Notes under the pieces: generated by a model
What the model was told of the DNA's origin: nothing
The model's input: only the letters and a program-made list of their open reading frames with translations
The model's database searches: none
From: Rhabdophis nuchalis
Taxonomy: Eukaryota > Chordata > Lepidosauria > Squamata > Natricidae
Assembly: GCA_039707465.1 (NCBI GenBank)
Contig: CM077644.1
Span: 80,439,375 to 80,503,374, forward strand
Reading direction: 5' to 3'
DNA: 64,000 nucleotides
Program-made: the position numbers and the translations under genes
Shown: positions 1 through 12,299 of the stretch, one piece after another
Numbering within the stretch: position 1 is the stretch's first letter
Layout: each line of letters begins with the position of its first letter

Positions 1-445
1 ATGGTCTATTTTTCCTCTCTTGTGTCTGCAATCTAAAATATGGTCCACCTCATATAGGAACAGGCATTGATAGACAAACGGAGAGTACTAAAATATTTGT
101 GGATCTTTCTTGTGATCAGCAGCTGCAAGAACAACTGCTTTTGGGAAAGGACCAATATATTTCAAAGAGGATGAAACCTTTGTGGAAACCAAGAGGTGAA
201 ACCCACAGCAATAGGTGGTCCTGCTTGCTGATGGAAATATGCAGCGTGCTTAAAGCCATTTTGGCAAGATGCAGCTGTTACTTGAGGAGGAATTGTGCTG
301 CCTGCAGCTTTTGTAGGACAGTAGAAACTTAGGGAACAGAAGGAAGCAGTCACAGAAGGCAAGCAACAGGGGTGAGATCGGTACATAGTTTGGAAAGAGG
401 ACATGCCAGTAGAAAGATGCACAGAATGGGTATATCCAAATTTTT
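1..445. other. no recognisable feature
   Basis: AT-rich unique-looking DNA. I see no coding frame with family features and no repeat I can name. Short open frames on both strands lack any motif. Confidence 0.4.
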
Positions 446-900
446 ATTTTTATTTTAATCACATTTATATCCCGCCCTTCTCCACAAAGGACCCAGGGCG
501 GCGCACAGAAATTTAAAAACATACAAAACAATACAATAAATACAGAATTTAAAAATATATTAAATTAAATTATAATCCTATGCTAAAATCAAATTAAAAT
601 CCCCAATTTAAATAGTCTCGACAGGAGGGCTAGGCTAGGCCGGCTTGCTGAAAAAGATGTGTCTTTAGACACTGGCGGAAGAGGCGGAGGTCCATGATGG
701 TACGCAATTCAGGGGGTAGGTCGTTCCAAAGGGCAGGGCCCTCCACAGAGAAGGCTCTTCACTGTGCCAGACGGCATTGCCCGGCTGACGGCACCCTGAG
801 AAGGCCAACTCTGTGGGACCGGATCGGCCGAAGGAATGTATGGGGCAGGAGACGGTCTCACATATAACTAGGCCCCGAGCCATGGAGCGCTTTAAAGATG
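446..900 (-). mobile_element. L2-clade LINE, 5'-truncated 3' end
   Basis: Reverse-strand 3' part of an L2-type non-LTR retrotransposon. The A-rich tail lies at the low-coordinate end, next to the shared 3'UTR block (plus-strand cccgcccttctcc, gcggcgcacag). The C-terminal coding remnant follows, with the family pattern of a Leu/Pro-rich domain ending in a run like THLFQQAGLA. The frame is broken by substitutions. About a dozen similar fragments occur in this window, so this is a high-copy family. It is truncated before the reverse transcriptase, as is usual for target-primed insertion. Confidence 0.8.
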
Positions 901-2218
901 CAAATACAGCTAAAGGGGTAATATGTCAGGCCAATTGTTCTGCTGGTAATTAGCATAGCATCTCAAGTATTGCTGTAGAGTTGCATTAGTTTTCTCTGTC
1001 CCAGGACGATTGGACAGGAATAAATAAATCTGAATCTCGAGTAACTGATATAAATCTTTTTCAAAATATAAAGAAATTGAACACCACAACCTGAAACAAC
1101 ATGATTAACCATCTCTCCGTGCTAGAAGACGTGATCAATAAGAGTCAGGCAATCTCTATTGTTAAAGAAACAAAGTGAGTCAGCTTGGTAAAAAGATCCA
1201 CTATCAACCAAAATAATATTTAAATCCTGAACATTTAGTAATAATTTTCTTAAAAAGCATGTTTCCAAAGGCGAGAAAAGGTGAGGGAATAGATTGTAGC
1301 ATTTTAAGTTGTCTTAGCTGTACCAAAGGTACTTTTTCATGAGGCAACTGGACTTTCTGTTTTTTCTTTGAAGACATTTTGCTTCTCATCCAAGAAGTTT
1401 CTTCAGGTTCTGAATCAGCTTTGGGAAAACTGTGACCTGGATGACTAAGAATCTCCATACTTAGCTGTTGCAAGCTTAGACTAAGCAGTTGCAAGCTTGA
1501 CCAGACAGTGGCTATGATAAAAAAAATGTACAACTTTTTGGGATGGGAAAGATCCTGAAATACTTCTTGAATCTGAATAGTTGTCAAGCAAAATGTTACT
1601 TTTTAATAAGTTGAATTGAATCAATCAAAATTAGATACAAAATCATTTGCCACAAGACTTCTTGTTCATGAATCTCATAAATACAGATGGACAATTAGAT
1701 AAACCAAAATGCATCAGAATATATTCAAACTTCGTATGGTACATGTCAATAATAATTAAATATTAATGGCTCTTTTTCATATGGTTCAATTGTAAGCCTT
1801 TTATTCATTTCAGTTTAGTAAAAAGATATACTTTTTGGAAGTACTCCAGAAAATTAGACATAAGTGACAGAATTTGAATTCATGAGCTACTCTCCAAACT
1901 TTCTTATCTTTTTCTTGATAAGAAAGTGCAAAAGAGGGATTTAATGAAATTCTCATAAATCATAGGGCTTTTTTCCAAAGAAATGAAAGAAAGAAATCAA
2001 GAATTTCCTTCAAACAAACCAATTTTTGGTTATTGAGATTTAGTAGACGTTGCAGCACCAGGAAACAAAACAATAATAAAATAATAGTAACAGCCTCTTC
2101 CTTACCACAAACTTCAATATCCTTTGGAGTTGTTGTGATTACAGAATGGGATCTTGATACCTGTAATAGAAGATCTTGTTATTTTTGTGGTGGAAAAATG
2201 ATACGATCCTTTCATCAT
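901..2218. other. AT-rich intergenic DNA
   Basis: No gene seen. Apart from the short ancient repeat at 1312-1420 it holds only AT-rich sequence with scattered short frames. Confidence 0.4.
1312..1420 (-). repeat. old interspersed repeat (SW-MRS type)
   Basis: On the reverse strand this segment contains gaagaaacttcttggatgag followed by a purine-rich stretch and a ccagttgcc block. The same block order occurs at about 24190-24330. I recognise the sequence as a widespread vertebrate interspersed repeat but cannot name its class with confidence. Confidence 0.45.
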
Positions 2219-2462
2219 ATTGTACTATTACTATTACTATTTATTAAATTTGTATACCGCCCTTCTCCCTTGCGGGACTCAGGGCCGTGAACAGGCATGA
2301 TAAAACCACAAAACATCAATATACAATATACAAAATACTTTAAAAATCAATTAAATTTAGGGCCTGTTCTAAAACCAGGTAAAATTCTCTGATAAAATCA
2401 ATTAAAATCGATTAAAAACTACACCAGGCCGGCCGCACGGAATAAGCGCGTAGAGCAAATTT
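2219..2462 (-). mobile_element. L2-clade LINE 3' end, short
   Basis: Reverse-strand L2 tail: (ATT)-rich tail, then the 3'UTR block (cgcccttctccc, gggactcaggg) and a short A-rich stretch up to the gccggccgcac block. Only about 240 bp remain, so no protein domain is retained. Confidence 0.75.
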
Positions 2463-2782
2463 GCGCGCTTGCAGCCAATTCTAAGATAATACAAGAAAGT
2501 TCATTTCTAGATGATTTTTTTATTGTGAAGAAAGTGTGATGGAACCACTGGCTAAAGGGAGGTTTTATGGGGGGAGAGAGGTAAACGAAACTCAAGAGTC
2601 TAAGGGTGTGTGTGTAAACATTTGAGATCAAACCTTTAAAGATTTGTAAACTGATGATCAAGAATAGCTAACCCATTCTGCTTTGGTGGCTTTTGAAAGA
2701 CAATAAGGGAGAATATATTCAATAATGGGACCAGAACATATGATCTTCTATCTATGTATTTCCTATTGAGTAGGTAAACTGC
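2463..2782. other. no recognisable feature
   Basis: Unique-looking sequence with a purine-rich stretch. No gene or named repeat seen. Confidence 0.4.
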
Positions 2783-3107
2783 TGGGACATGATGGCTCAG
2801 CAGCTAAGATGCTGATCTTGTCGATCAGAAAGGTCAGCAGGTCAGCTGTTCGAATCCGTAAAGTGAACTTCTGCCAACCTAGCAGTAGAAAGCCATGTAA
2901 AAATGCAAGTAGAAAAATAGGACCCACTTTTGGTGAGAAGGTAACAGCGTTCCGTGCGCCTTTGGCACTTAGTCATGCCAGCCATATGACCCCGGAGACA
3001 TCTTTGGACAGCACTGGCTCTTCGACTTTCAAACAGAGATGGGCACTGCCCTTTAGAGTCAGGAACGACTAGCACATATGTGCGAGGGAAACCTTTACCT
3101 ATAGATA
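2783..3107 (+). mobile_element. Sauria-type tRNA-derived SINE
   Basis: A 5' tRNA-like head with A-box (tggctcagcagctaagatgc) and B-box-like (ctgttcgaatcc) pol III promoter elements is followed by a tRNA-unrelated body. The 3' tail ends gcacatatgtgcgagg then aacctttacct. This layout and tail match the squamate Sauria SINE, which is thought to be mobilised by Bov-B LINE machinery. The copy is somewhat diverged. Two reverse copies lie at 9498 and 20871 and another plus-strand copy at 27268. Confidence 0.8.
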
Positions 3108-3698
3108 AACTGCTATACAATATCAGTGGAATTTGCCATTGGGATTGAGTGAAAGATGTATGTCACACTTTTAGTACCTGTAAGGTCCTGTTTAAATTGC
3201 TGTCTCAGGCTTGGAGTAGGTATGTAATTTCCTGGCAAAGTGCCCCTTGCTTCCAAAGGTGGGCCATTTCACAGCTGATTCTGGATATAAAAGTTTAGCA
3301 TGATAGATGAGTGCTAAGTGACCTAAATTTCCACAGTAAGGGGATAAACCAAGAATTTATTGACATTCACTCCTCTGTATTGCCAAGGAAGTTCTTCATT
3401 GCTCCTAACGTTATCAATTCAGCTCCGGCACTATGTGAGGGGATGTAGGGATTGAAAACTGCAATTTTCTCTTCCACATTCCCATTTGCCTTAACGTTTC
3501 TAACTTTCAATCTCTAATCACAAATGAAATAGCTCCTCTAAATTGCCTGGCACAGCTTAACCACAAGAATGTCCCTTTCAGAACAGGTGGATTGCATTCC
3601 ACAAACACCCTAATTAAATTAAATGCAGAATTCAGAATAAAACCATGGCAGTATCCTTTCTCAAAAAAAAAAAGGTGCAGGAGGAACTGATTTCTCAC
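3108..3698. other. no recognisable feature
   Basis: Unique-looking DNA with a short poly-A run near 3663. No gene or named repeat seen. Confidence 0.4.
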
Positions 3699-3706
3699 AG
3701 CTAGAG

Positions 3707-4034
3707 CCGTGATGGCGAACCTATGGCACATCTAATACAGGTGGCACACAGAGCCCTGTCTGTGGGCAAGCGAGCCATTGCCCCAGCTCAGCTCCACCGC
3801 ACATGTGTGCGTGCCTCCTTCTGGCCAGCTGGTTTTCAGGTCTCTGCCACACATGTGTGTGTGGGGGGGTGCATGTGGGAGATGTTTGCGCATGCGTGGA
3901 AGATGGGGTAGTGCAAGGGAGTTGCATGTGCATGAACAGTGGGTGGGACACACACCAGGTGTCATGTGTACATACCATTATGGCTGCGTGCACATGCTTG
4001 CAGCATGCAGTTATGAAAATGTTAGCCATCACTT
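3707..4034. mobile_element. hAT-type MITE (gtgatggcgaac family)
   Basis: The left end reads gtgatggcgaacctatggc and the right end gttagccatcact, imperfect inverted repeats of each other. Flanks at 3699-3706 and 4035-4042 match at 6 of 8 positions, consistent with an aged 8-bp hAT target duplication. The interior is rich in GTGTG/CACAC and has no transposase frame. Confidence 0.65.
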
Positions 4035-4121
4035 ATCTAGAGAAATGCCAAGTATAAAGCAGAAACAACAACCATGTTCTCTGTTCTCCGTCTTGTACTT
4101 TCACAGTTAACAGCAGTATTG

Positions 4122-4168
4122 ACATCCATCCATCCATCCATCCATCCATCCATCTACCTATCTATTTA
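4122..4168. repeat. (CATC)n microsatellite
   Basis: About ten tandem CATC units, degrading into CTAC/TATC. Confidence 0.95.
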
Positions 4169-6028
4169 TTTTGGCACATGATTGATCCATGAAGCTTACA
4201 CCCAAGTTTATTTAACCTTCCCTTTTTCCCATGAGCAGAAAAAAATGAAATAATTGTTTACTAGTCACACAGTCAGTTTTCAAAAATGACCCTGCAGACT
4301 TTCCTTTTAAGAAGTCCAGCCAGTCTTATCTTTGAGTTTGGCATCAGTGGCCGTACTTCATTTGTCTGTTCAGATCTAGATACTTCACAGTAACTCCTGT
4401 ATTCTCAGGGGCACCCATTCCCCCCTCCCAACTATGAAGATTCACCAGGTTTCTTTCTCCTTAGGTTTCAGCTCTCAAACAACTATTGCAGTAAACCGAA
4501 GTAAGCTTTCCAACGGTGCATCTCTGAAAGCTAAAATTAACTCTCAGAAGACCCTTGTTTAGATAGAAGCAGATGGTAAGATACATGGATTTAATGTTGG
4601 ACTGCATTGGTTCTGAAACATTCAATATTTCCAACTCTTTAAAATTACCTGCTCTTACTTTCCAGTTTAGCCTTCTTCCTTTGCTTGAAAAAGAAATAAA
4701 AACATTTTCACTTTCTATAGTTCTGTTCACTAAGGTTGATTGTCACATGACTGGTGCTGTTATATATTACCTTTTTAGATTTCTATGGCTTTAGAATATT
4801 AAGATACTTTTTAGGAATCATTATGTTAACTGTCCCATTTCCTATAGTTGCAAGGATTACTGTAACTCTCAACTGCATGTTAGCCAAATGAGGTTTTCAG
4901 TGGTGGCATGTTGTCGAATTACTCAAAGAGATTTTGCATTCAGAATGATTTTTGTTTATTATCGTGGTGTTGGTTTTTTTTGTTTGGCGTATTTTTTAAT
5001 CTTTTTTTAAAAGTTTCTGGATATTTAAACAAGCGATACTTTGTGCCAATGGGCTTTATCTGACATTTATGTTTAGTTACAATTTCAATAACTATAATAG
5101 ACATTGCGCATGCAAATGATGACACGGGATATTGGCCTCTATTAAGAATGATTGTGAGCTGTAATTGCCCAGGAAAGAACATAGGAAAAGCTTAACATGA
5201 TATCCAAGAAATGTTGAATCTGTCATTGTCTGACAGTGCAATTTCATTAGGTTGTAGCTGAACAACAACCACAGGAAGAGCCTGCTTTAATTCATTTAGA
5301 GGGATGCAGCTTTCATTCAATGGTATAATGGAATTGTGCTTTTAATATTGAATTGGTTTTGACAAGGGCATCAGTCCCCAATTTCGGGAGAGAAGAACCT
5401 CAGCTTATACATATCTGTTTTCTGCATGTTTTATCTTCAAACGCCCTAGGATTTCAACAATCAGTAGTCCTTCCCTACTTCTTGGAGGCTCACTCTGATT
5501 GTGCTGTCTGGATAAAATCATTTTATTAAACCTAGCAGACATTTCCTATTCACATAAATGAGATAAGTGGAGTCTGACTGTCTGTCACTCCTGGGTTCAT
5601 TTGATCTTTTCTACATGGGAGTGATTCAACGTTTGCTTTGAACACAAACATAAATCCAATGTAGCATAAAATTATTGAGCCTACATCCTAGAATTGAATA
5701 CATAGATGTCCAAAACTACAAGAAGTGAAAGAGGCAATAGCTGAGGTGGACCAATGAGACCAATATAATGATCATCAGGAAGCACCAGATGACTTATCCT
5801 ATCAGATGTACACAATTATATCTTTCTATGGGGTTCAAGTGGTGTGCAGGGAATTGAACTTATGATCCATGCCATTGCTGAGAACATACACTGTGTAAAA
5901 ATAGAGAAATGTCTTATCCACTCCCAATGTGAGTAGTGCAAATCATGTACAATCTTGTAGGTGGGGACATGACATAAAATAACATCGGTATCCCTTGTTC
6001 TGACAGCTCAACATAAGGTGGGCTGTAT
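4169..6028. other. AT-rich unique DNA
   Basis: Almost 1.9 kb with no repeat I can name and no coding frame with support. It contains poly-T runs near 4970-5010. Confidence 0.4.
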
Positions 6029-6036
6029 ATACAATT

Positions 6037-6333
6037 CAGTGGTGGGATTCAATTTTTTTTACTACTGATTCTGTGGGCGTGGCTTGGTGGGTGTGGTATG
6101 GCTTTCTGGGCATGGCTTTGTGGGTGTGGCAGGGGAAGGATACTGCAAAATCCCCATTCCCTTCCCACCCCACCAACCTGTTTTCCAGCTCCATTTTCCT
6201 GTTCAGGGCAACAAAAGAAGATCAGCTGGGAGTCTGGTAGGCAGCAGGGGTGGGGCCAGCCTATTTGCCATTACTCAAAATTTCTGCTACCGGTTCTGCA
6301 GAACCTGTGATAACTGGCTGAATACCATCTCTG
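6037..6333. mobile_element. hAT-type MITE (cagtggtggg family)
   Basis: Ends are cagtggtgggattcaa and gctgaataccatctctg, a degenerate terminal inverted repeat pair. Flanking octamers 6029-6036 and 6334-6341 agree at 7 of 8 bases, the target-duplication length of hAT transposons. The interior holds gtgggcgtggc-type direct repeats and no transposase. Relatives lie at 9680, 15628, 19393, 22777, 48120 and 50161. Confidence 0.8.
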
Positions 6334-6522
6334 ATGCAATTCTAATAAGAAGAATGATTTGCAGGCCCTTCTTTGTACCCAGTGTAATGGCTTTTGGAAG
6401 ACAATCGTTTCCTCTTTGCTTTATGGGTTTCTGAACACTGTTCTTGCAATTGTTTGATCTATTCTTTAGACATGCTGTTCTCTTTTTCTTCATTTTTCTC
6501 AGAATGATGATTTCCAATCTCT

Positions 6523-7012
6523 AAAGTGCTCCATGACATGGGGCCTAGTTATTTCCGAGACCGTCTACTGCCCCATACATCCCTTCGACCGATCGGCTCC
6601 CATACAGAGGGCCTTCTCCAGGTGCCGTTGGCCGGGCAATGCTGTTTGGCGACACACAGGGGAAGGGCCTTCTCTGTGGTGGGCCCAACCCTCTGGTATG
6701 ACCTGCCTTCCGAACTCCGCGTCACCTCGGACCGCTGCCTTTTCCGCCAGCGCTTAAAAACGCACTTCTTCCACCAAGCCGGCCTGGCGTGAATCACCCT
6801 ATACCAACTGAGTTTTAGTTTGCCAATGTTTTAATCCGTGGGATTTTAAGTATGTTTTAGCACAGGGTTTTGGGTTTAATGTTGTTTTAGGATAATTTTA
6901 TAGTATTTTATATATTTGTAGTTGTTTTTAATTTTCCTGTGCGCCGCCCCGGGTCCCTCTGTGGGAGATGGGTGCAGGATATAAGTATGAATAAAATAAA
7001 ATAAATAAACAA
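6523..7012 (+). mobile_element. L2-clade LINE 3' end with ORF2 C-terminus
   Basis: The forward-strand remnant encodes the C-terminal tail of an L2 ORF2 protein in one largely open frame (6526-6792). Recognisable blocks are YFRDRLLPHTSLRPIGSH, LWYDLPSELR and LKTHFFHQAGLA. The L2 3'UTR (cgccgccccgggtccctc) and an (ATAAA)-rich tail end near 7012. The endonuclease and reverse transcriptase are missing through 5' truncation. Confidence 0.85.
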
Positions 7013-7328
7013 TAAATGGTCATTCAAACCTTTCTTCCACTGGTTGCTTTCAGTATATTTTGTTTCCTATACTTCCCTCTCTGTCTTTTTTTTTTAACCA
7101 GTTTTCACATCCAGGGCAAAATGTCAAAGTGAATGGGCAACCAGACTGCTAAGACACTGAGTAGTAAAATTGCTTTGCTTGATTTGGAGAAGAGAGCCTC
7201 GCTACACATGAAGAAGGTGGGAAGAAGCCATTTCTTTCAAAGTGAGGTCACTTGATTAAAGCAAATTAGTGTCACCTCAATGGGTCATGAAGTGAAGCAT
7301 TAAGGTGAAGTGTACCAATCTGTCTCTG

Positions 7329-7382
<54 letters not shown>

Positions 7383-7975
7383 CAGTGGCTATTTCCATAC
7401 TAGTGATTTATAGCATCATCATATCATCCAGTTATTACTGTGGTGATATATCAGTATAAAGGAAGGAACGGTGCAGGAATGGCTAGGCAATATCTTAAGA
7501 TGCTAAGCACTTGCCAGAAAATTGAAAAGCAGAAGGGAAAAGGCAAAATATTTTAGCATCTGTCTTTCTTAATCTTAAAATAGAAGATTTTGCTTTTTTT
7601 TAATTATCCTACCACACACACACACCATACTGTTACTACAGTATGTGCAGTTTCTTAGAGGAAATGATCATTAAACTGGGTTATTTTTAATATATGCTTT
7701 TAATCAATGATGATATTTTTGTTTCAAGTTATTAAATAAAAAAATGCAATGTTTTTAGTGCAGCAAAAAAAAACAGTGTTGCATTTTTACTCAGTGGGAT
7801 ATTTTTTTGTTCCTCAATAAAAAAAAGTGCTATTAAAATTATTAAGAGGAAGTGTGACAAAAAATGTTTTGCACAATATAAGTCAATGGTGGCTCTAATT
7901 ATGGCTGATATTAGAATGTTGTGGTTAACAAAAAAACAGTTTAGGGGGAAATGTATTTAGGACTAGATGTGTTAT
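7013..7975. other. AT-rich DNA between LINE copies
   Basis: Contains an (AC)n tract at 7337-7380 and several poly-A or poly-T runs. No gene seen. Confidence 0.4.
7337..7380. repeat. (AC)n microsatellite
   Basis: Uninterrupted AC dinucleotide repeat of about 22 units. Confidence 0.95.
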
Positions 7976-7977
7976 AA

Positions 7978-8497
<520 letters not shown>

Positions 8498-9017
8498 TAC
8501 AACAAATGCAAAATTCCTTTCCTGTTTTTAAGCCACAAGCATAGAATGATCAAAATTGGTGACACAGTCATGGCTTAGCTATATATTTATCCTGAGCATT
8601 ACATTCCAATTAATTAGCTACAAAATTGGACCTTAAAAACCAATTCTCATTAAAATTTGGAAAATACCTGCATGTATTCTGCAATTTATGTTACTATGTA
8701 CTACGTTACTATGAAATTTGTTTTTATTTGCTTCTTATATTGTGTATTTTGTACATTTAATTCTAAGAATCAGGTAAAATCAGGTAAAAGTGAGATGGGT
8801 GGATATATAAATTTTATAAATAAATGAAATTTAATCTAAACCAGGCCACATTATAACTACAATGAAGAGAGTATGACTTTGCAGTCATGATGAAAAATGT
8901 CTCTAAGCAAGACTGACCTGTGGCAATATCGCTACTGAATATTATATTAAAAATAGAAACAGCATATTCTGGAAATAATTTCAATTTAGGAAACTTTAGT
9001 TTTATGCTATTTCTATT
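8498..9017. other. AT-rich DNA
   Basis: No gene seen. The segment near 8760-8830 (aatcaggtaaa repeated, then tataaataaatgaaa) looks like the 3' tail of some LINE but is too short to assign. Confidence 0.35.
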
Positions 9018-9062
9018 TCTATTTATTATATTTATACCCCGCCCTTCTCCAAGCGGACCCAA
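9018..9062 (-). mobile_element. L2 3' tail scrap
   Basis: Forty-five bases matching only the L2 3' terminus (tatttataccccgcccttct). Confidence 0.6.
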
Positions 9063-9497
9063 CCATTTGCTGTTGGTTCAAAAGCTTCATTAATGTGATG
9101 GTCCTTATTAGAAAATTTAGGACCGAAGCAAAACAACATGGATGGGATATGCTAGTGTCAAATGGATTTTACAGTATTTACAATGCACTACAGGAAGATT
9201 CTTGTACACATAAAAATAAATGGAAAGGAAGGGAAACGTAGTTTCTTGTAAGCCTGTGATTTAATAAAACAAAAGCAGAGATTAGCAATTACCATGCTAT
9301 GTCAGGCTAGGGATTATGCAATGCAAAATTTGCAAGAAAATACTCCGAGGTGATGCTTTAGGTAGTGCTTTTGCTCTGTAAAGGCTCACACAGATCACAT
9401 TTTGCTCAGCTGCTTCACAGAACATTCACCCCTTTAATATCATACTTCCATATTGCTTCATAGGGCTTCGTTTTTAAGGATTCCTCTTATAAATCCC
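9063..9497. other. no recognisable feature
   Basis: Unique-looking AT-rich DNA. No gene or named repeat seen. Confidence 0.4.
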
Positions 9498-9679
9498 TTA
9501 AGGTAAAGGTAAAGGTTCACCTTGCACATATGTGCTAGTCATTCCCAACTCTTGGGGGTGGTGCTCAACTCCATTTCAAAGCTGAAGAGCCAGCGTTTTC
9601 CAAAGATGTCTCCATGGTCACGCGGCTGGCTGGACTAAATGCCGAATGCACACGGAACGCTGTTACCTTCCCACCAAAG

Positions 9680-10055
9680 CAGTGGTGGGTTTCTGCAGGC
9701 TCGCACCTACTCGCGAGAGCCGGTTGGTTAAATTTAGAGAACCGGTGAGAGGGGGTTCCACCGGTGTACCTGGAAGTAAATCTGGCCCGCCGCTGCCAGT
9801 GACCCAATGGGAAGGAAAGGAAAGTAAAGGAAGGAAGGAAGGAAGGAAGGAAAGAAAGAAAGAAAGAAAGAAAGAAAGAATTTATCATCACAATTGAGTC
9901 CAAAATTTTGTTTGCTAAGCAAGAGTGTTTTTAAATGAGTTTCACCACATTTTAAAAGGTGGCCACTCCCACCCTGTCACATGACTGCCAAGCCACGCCC
10001 ACAAAATAGGCCACACCTACAGAGTAGGTTCTAAAAAATTTGAAACCCACCACTA
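9680..10055. mobile_element. hAT-type MITE nested in a SINE
   Basis: Terminal inverted repeats cagtggtgggtttc and gaaacccaccacta are flanked by exact 8-bp target duplications caccaaag (9672-9679, 10056-10063). A purine tract of GGAA then GAAA units lies at about 9812-9881. There is no transposase frame. Insertion into a recognisable SINE makes both boundaries unambiguous. Confidence 0.92.
9812..9881. repeat. (GGAA)n/(GAAA)n purine tract
   Basis: Tandem GGAA and then GAAA units inside the MITE. Confidence 0.9.
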
Positions 10056-10236
10056 CACCAAAGGTGGTTCCTATTTTTCTACTTGCATTCTTACATGCTT
10101 TCGAACTTCTAGGTTGGCAGAAGCTGGGACAAGTAACGGGAAGTCGCTCCGTTACACAGCACTAGGGATTTGAACTGCTGAACTGCCGACCTTTCTAATT
10201 GACAAGCTCAGCATCTTAGCCACTGCGCCCCTATCC

Positions 10237-10545
10237 CTGCTACAATCCCTTAGCTAAAAGAAATCCCGTAGCTAGAAGAAATTTTGTGCATGGGTGGCAT
10301 ATGTATGGAAACCACTTGCAGAACAACTCAATAGACATTTCTCAACATGATAACTTGGCCTTCCTGGTACGAAATGCTTTGTCAAGGGAAATCAAGGCTG
10401 TCTAGCAAATCCCTACTCAACAAGACTCTTCAGAAAACAAAGGACAAGACCAAAACCATAGAACACTCTGAAATGTGGATGTCTCTGTAAGAAAACTGCA
10501 ATGTATAGAAACAACTTTCATTTTGATTACATTTAATTAGCTGTT
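10237..10545. other. no recognisable feature
   Basis: About 300 bp of unique-looking sequence. Nothing seen. Confidence 0.4.
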
Positions 10546-10990
10546 TATTTTTATTTTTTTATTTTATTAAATTTATACCCCGCCCTTCTCCAAACGGACC
10601 CAGGGCGGCGCACAGGGATGTTAAAACACATATAAAACATATAAAATTTTAAAAAACTTATTCTAATAGACCCTGCGCTAAAAACCGAATTTAAAAAAAC
10701 CCAAATTTAAAACTATCTAAGAGTCAGTAATGGGGGTTATGCTAGGCCGGCTAGATGGAATAGGTGTGTCTTCAGACACTTGCGGAAGAGGCGGAGGTCA
10801 GAGATGGTGCGGAGTTCAGGGGGTAGGTCGTTCCAAAGGGCAGGGCCCGCCACAGAGAAGGCTCTTCCCCTGGGTGTCGCCAGTCGGCATTGTCCAGCCG
10901 ACGGCACCCTGAGGAGGCCCTCTCTGTGGGAGTGTATCGGTCTGAGGGATGTATGGGGCAGGAGGCGGTCTCGCATATAACTAGGCCCCC
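10546..10990 (-). mobile_element. L2-clade LINE 3' end with open C-terminus
   Basis: Reverse-strand fragment with an A/T-rich tail, the 3'UTR block (cccgcccttctcc, gggcggcgcacag) and an open frame (10737-11018) reading SYMRDRLLPHTSLRP, LWNDLPPELR and LKTHLFHLAGLA. The frame is undamaged over about 90 codons, suggesting a fairly recent copy. It is truncated upstream, so it lacks any catalytic domain. Confidence 0.85.
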
Positions 10991-11005
10991 TAGTTAAATC
11001 TAGGC

Positions 11006-11137
11006 CACTGATCTCCAAAGTTGGTAACTTTAAGACTTGTGAACTTCAACTCCCAGAATTCTTCAGCCAGCATAGCTGAGTAATTCTGGGAGTTGAAGTC
11101 CATGAGTCTTAAAGTCAGAAAGTTTGGAGACACTGGA
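11006..11137. mobile_element. palindromic MITE (aacttcaactcccagaa family)
   Basis: Two arms around 11035-11100 are inverted copies (cttcaactcccagaatt against aattctgggagttgaag), and the outer ends ctccaaagtt and aagtttggag also pair. The same structure, much better preserved, is at 55869-56012. No clear target duplication is visible here. Confidence 0.7.
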
Positions 11138-12299
11138 TAAGGCTACTGCAAGTCCTGTTTCTCCATCTCTTATGAGAGCATGTATCTATCTATCTCCTTC
11201 CTACATCAAGTGGAACAAAAAATAGGCATTATGTCCTACCATAGCAGAATGTGTAATATTAAATAGGGCAATTTTAGTACTCTTTCCATCTTGCATTTCA
11301 GAATTTTTGTGAGAAAACTAAAGCTTGAGTTTGTGGTTGTGTGTGTGTGTGTGTCCTTCTCAATTTTTTCTCCTTTATTTATGGACAGAGATGATAAGCT
11401 AGTTTTGTAATCATGTGTTGCTTAAAGAAGAGGGCTCAAAATTTGAAGATAAATTGTAAAATCATTTATACAACTATACATAAAAATACATATTTGAATC
11501 AAAATTATACACTAATCTGCTTTGTTTTGAAAGTAATGGATTAGTCTAATGATAGAACAATCCAACTGGGAATCTAATCCCTGATCTGTCCCACTCCTTC
11601 CGGAACCTTGTGTTCTCAACTACCTGAGAAGATGCTTTTGTTAGTTCTATTTGTGGATTTTCTATGCACTGATTGGAGCTGGCTGCAGAAGATAAAGTCT
11701 GCCCTACCCTAGCTATTCCAGCATTGCCTTCTAATTGTAACCATCTCAGTAAGCAAGTATTATGTCATGCCTCTAAATAAAGCCTCTAAGTAAAAATGAT
11801 CCTCTTAAGTAAAAGTAATCCTTGGCTCCATTCATTGGGAAAGAAATAGTTTTATTAGAAGTCAAATGTATTGTGACAAAGTATAGCCAGAACTGAGTTC
11901 TGAGTTCCCTAAGTTCAACTTTTCCCTCCCTTAACTGCTTCCCATTGCTGTTTCATGACCAATCAGATTCAAGCAAGATGTTTTCAGAATGGTTACTTCA
12001 AGAAGAAGGCAATATGCAGCTGCCTTCTTCTCCCAGCTGTTTGACTTTTGTTTTCCCAACTCCCAGCTGAGTTACTTTCTCCCCAAATATTTCCACTCCC
12101 ACCCACCTTCCCCAAAGTTCATGGAAGACTGTCACTGCATAGTTGTGAAGCACAAGCAAGCATAAGGTGGCAATTGAGTTATTAGAAATTTGGTCTTTAA
12201 ATATATGAAGGGTGTGAATAAGGTTCTTGAAGGCTGTATTTTCAACAGTAAAACTCAAGAACACAAGGATATAACCTCAAACTGATGGGGGGAGGGAGT
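11138..12299. other. no recognisable gene
   Basis: AT-rich DNA with a (TG)n tract near 11337-11355. No coding support. Confidence 0.4.

Larger units (their letters stand above)
9498..10236 (-). mobile_element. Sauria-type SINE split by a MITE
   Basis: A reverse-strand SINE whose tail (aaggtaaaggttcacc) starts at 9498. The body runs to 9679, is interrupted by the MITE at 9680-10055, then resumes at about 10056 and reaches the tRNA-like head near 10236 (gggatttgaactgctg, cttagccactgcgcc). Removing the insert and one copy of the octamer caccaaag restores the order of SINE blocks seen in the other copies. The SINE is therefore older than the MITE. Confidence 0.85.
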
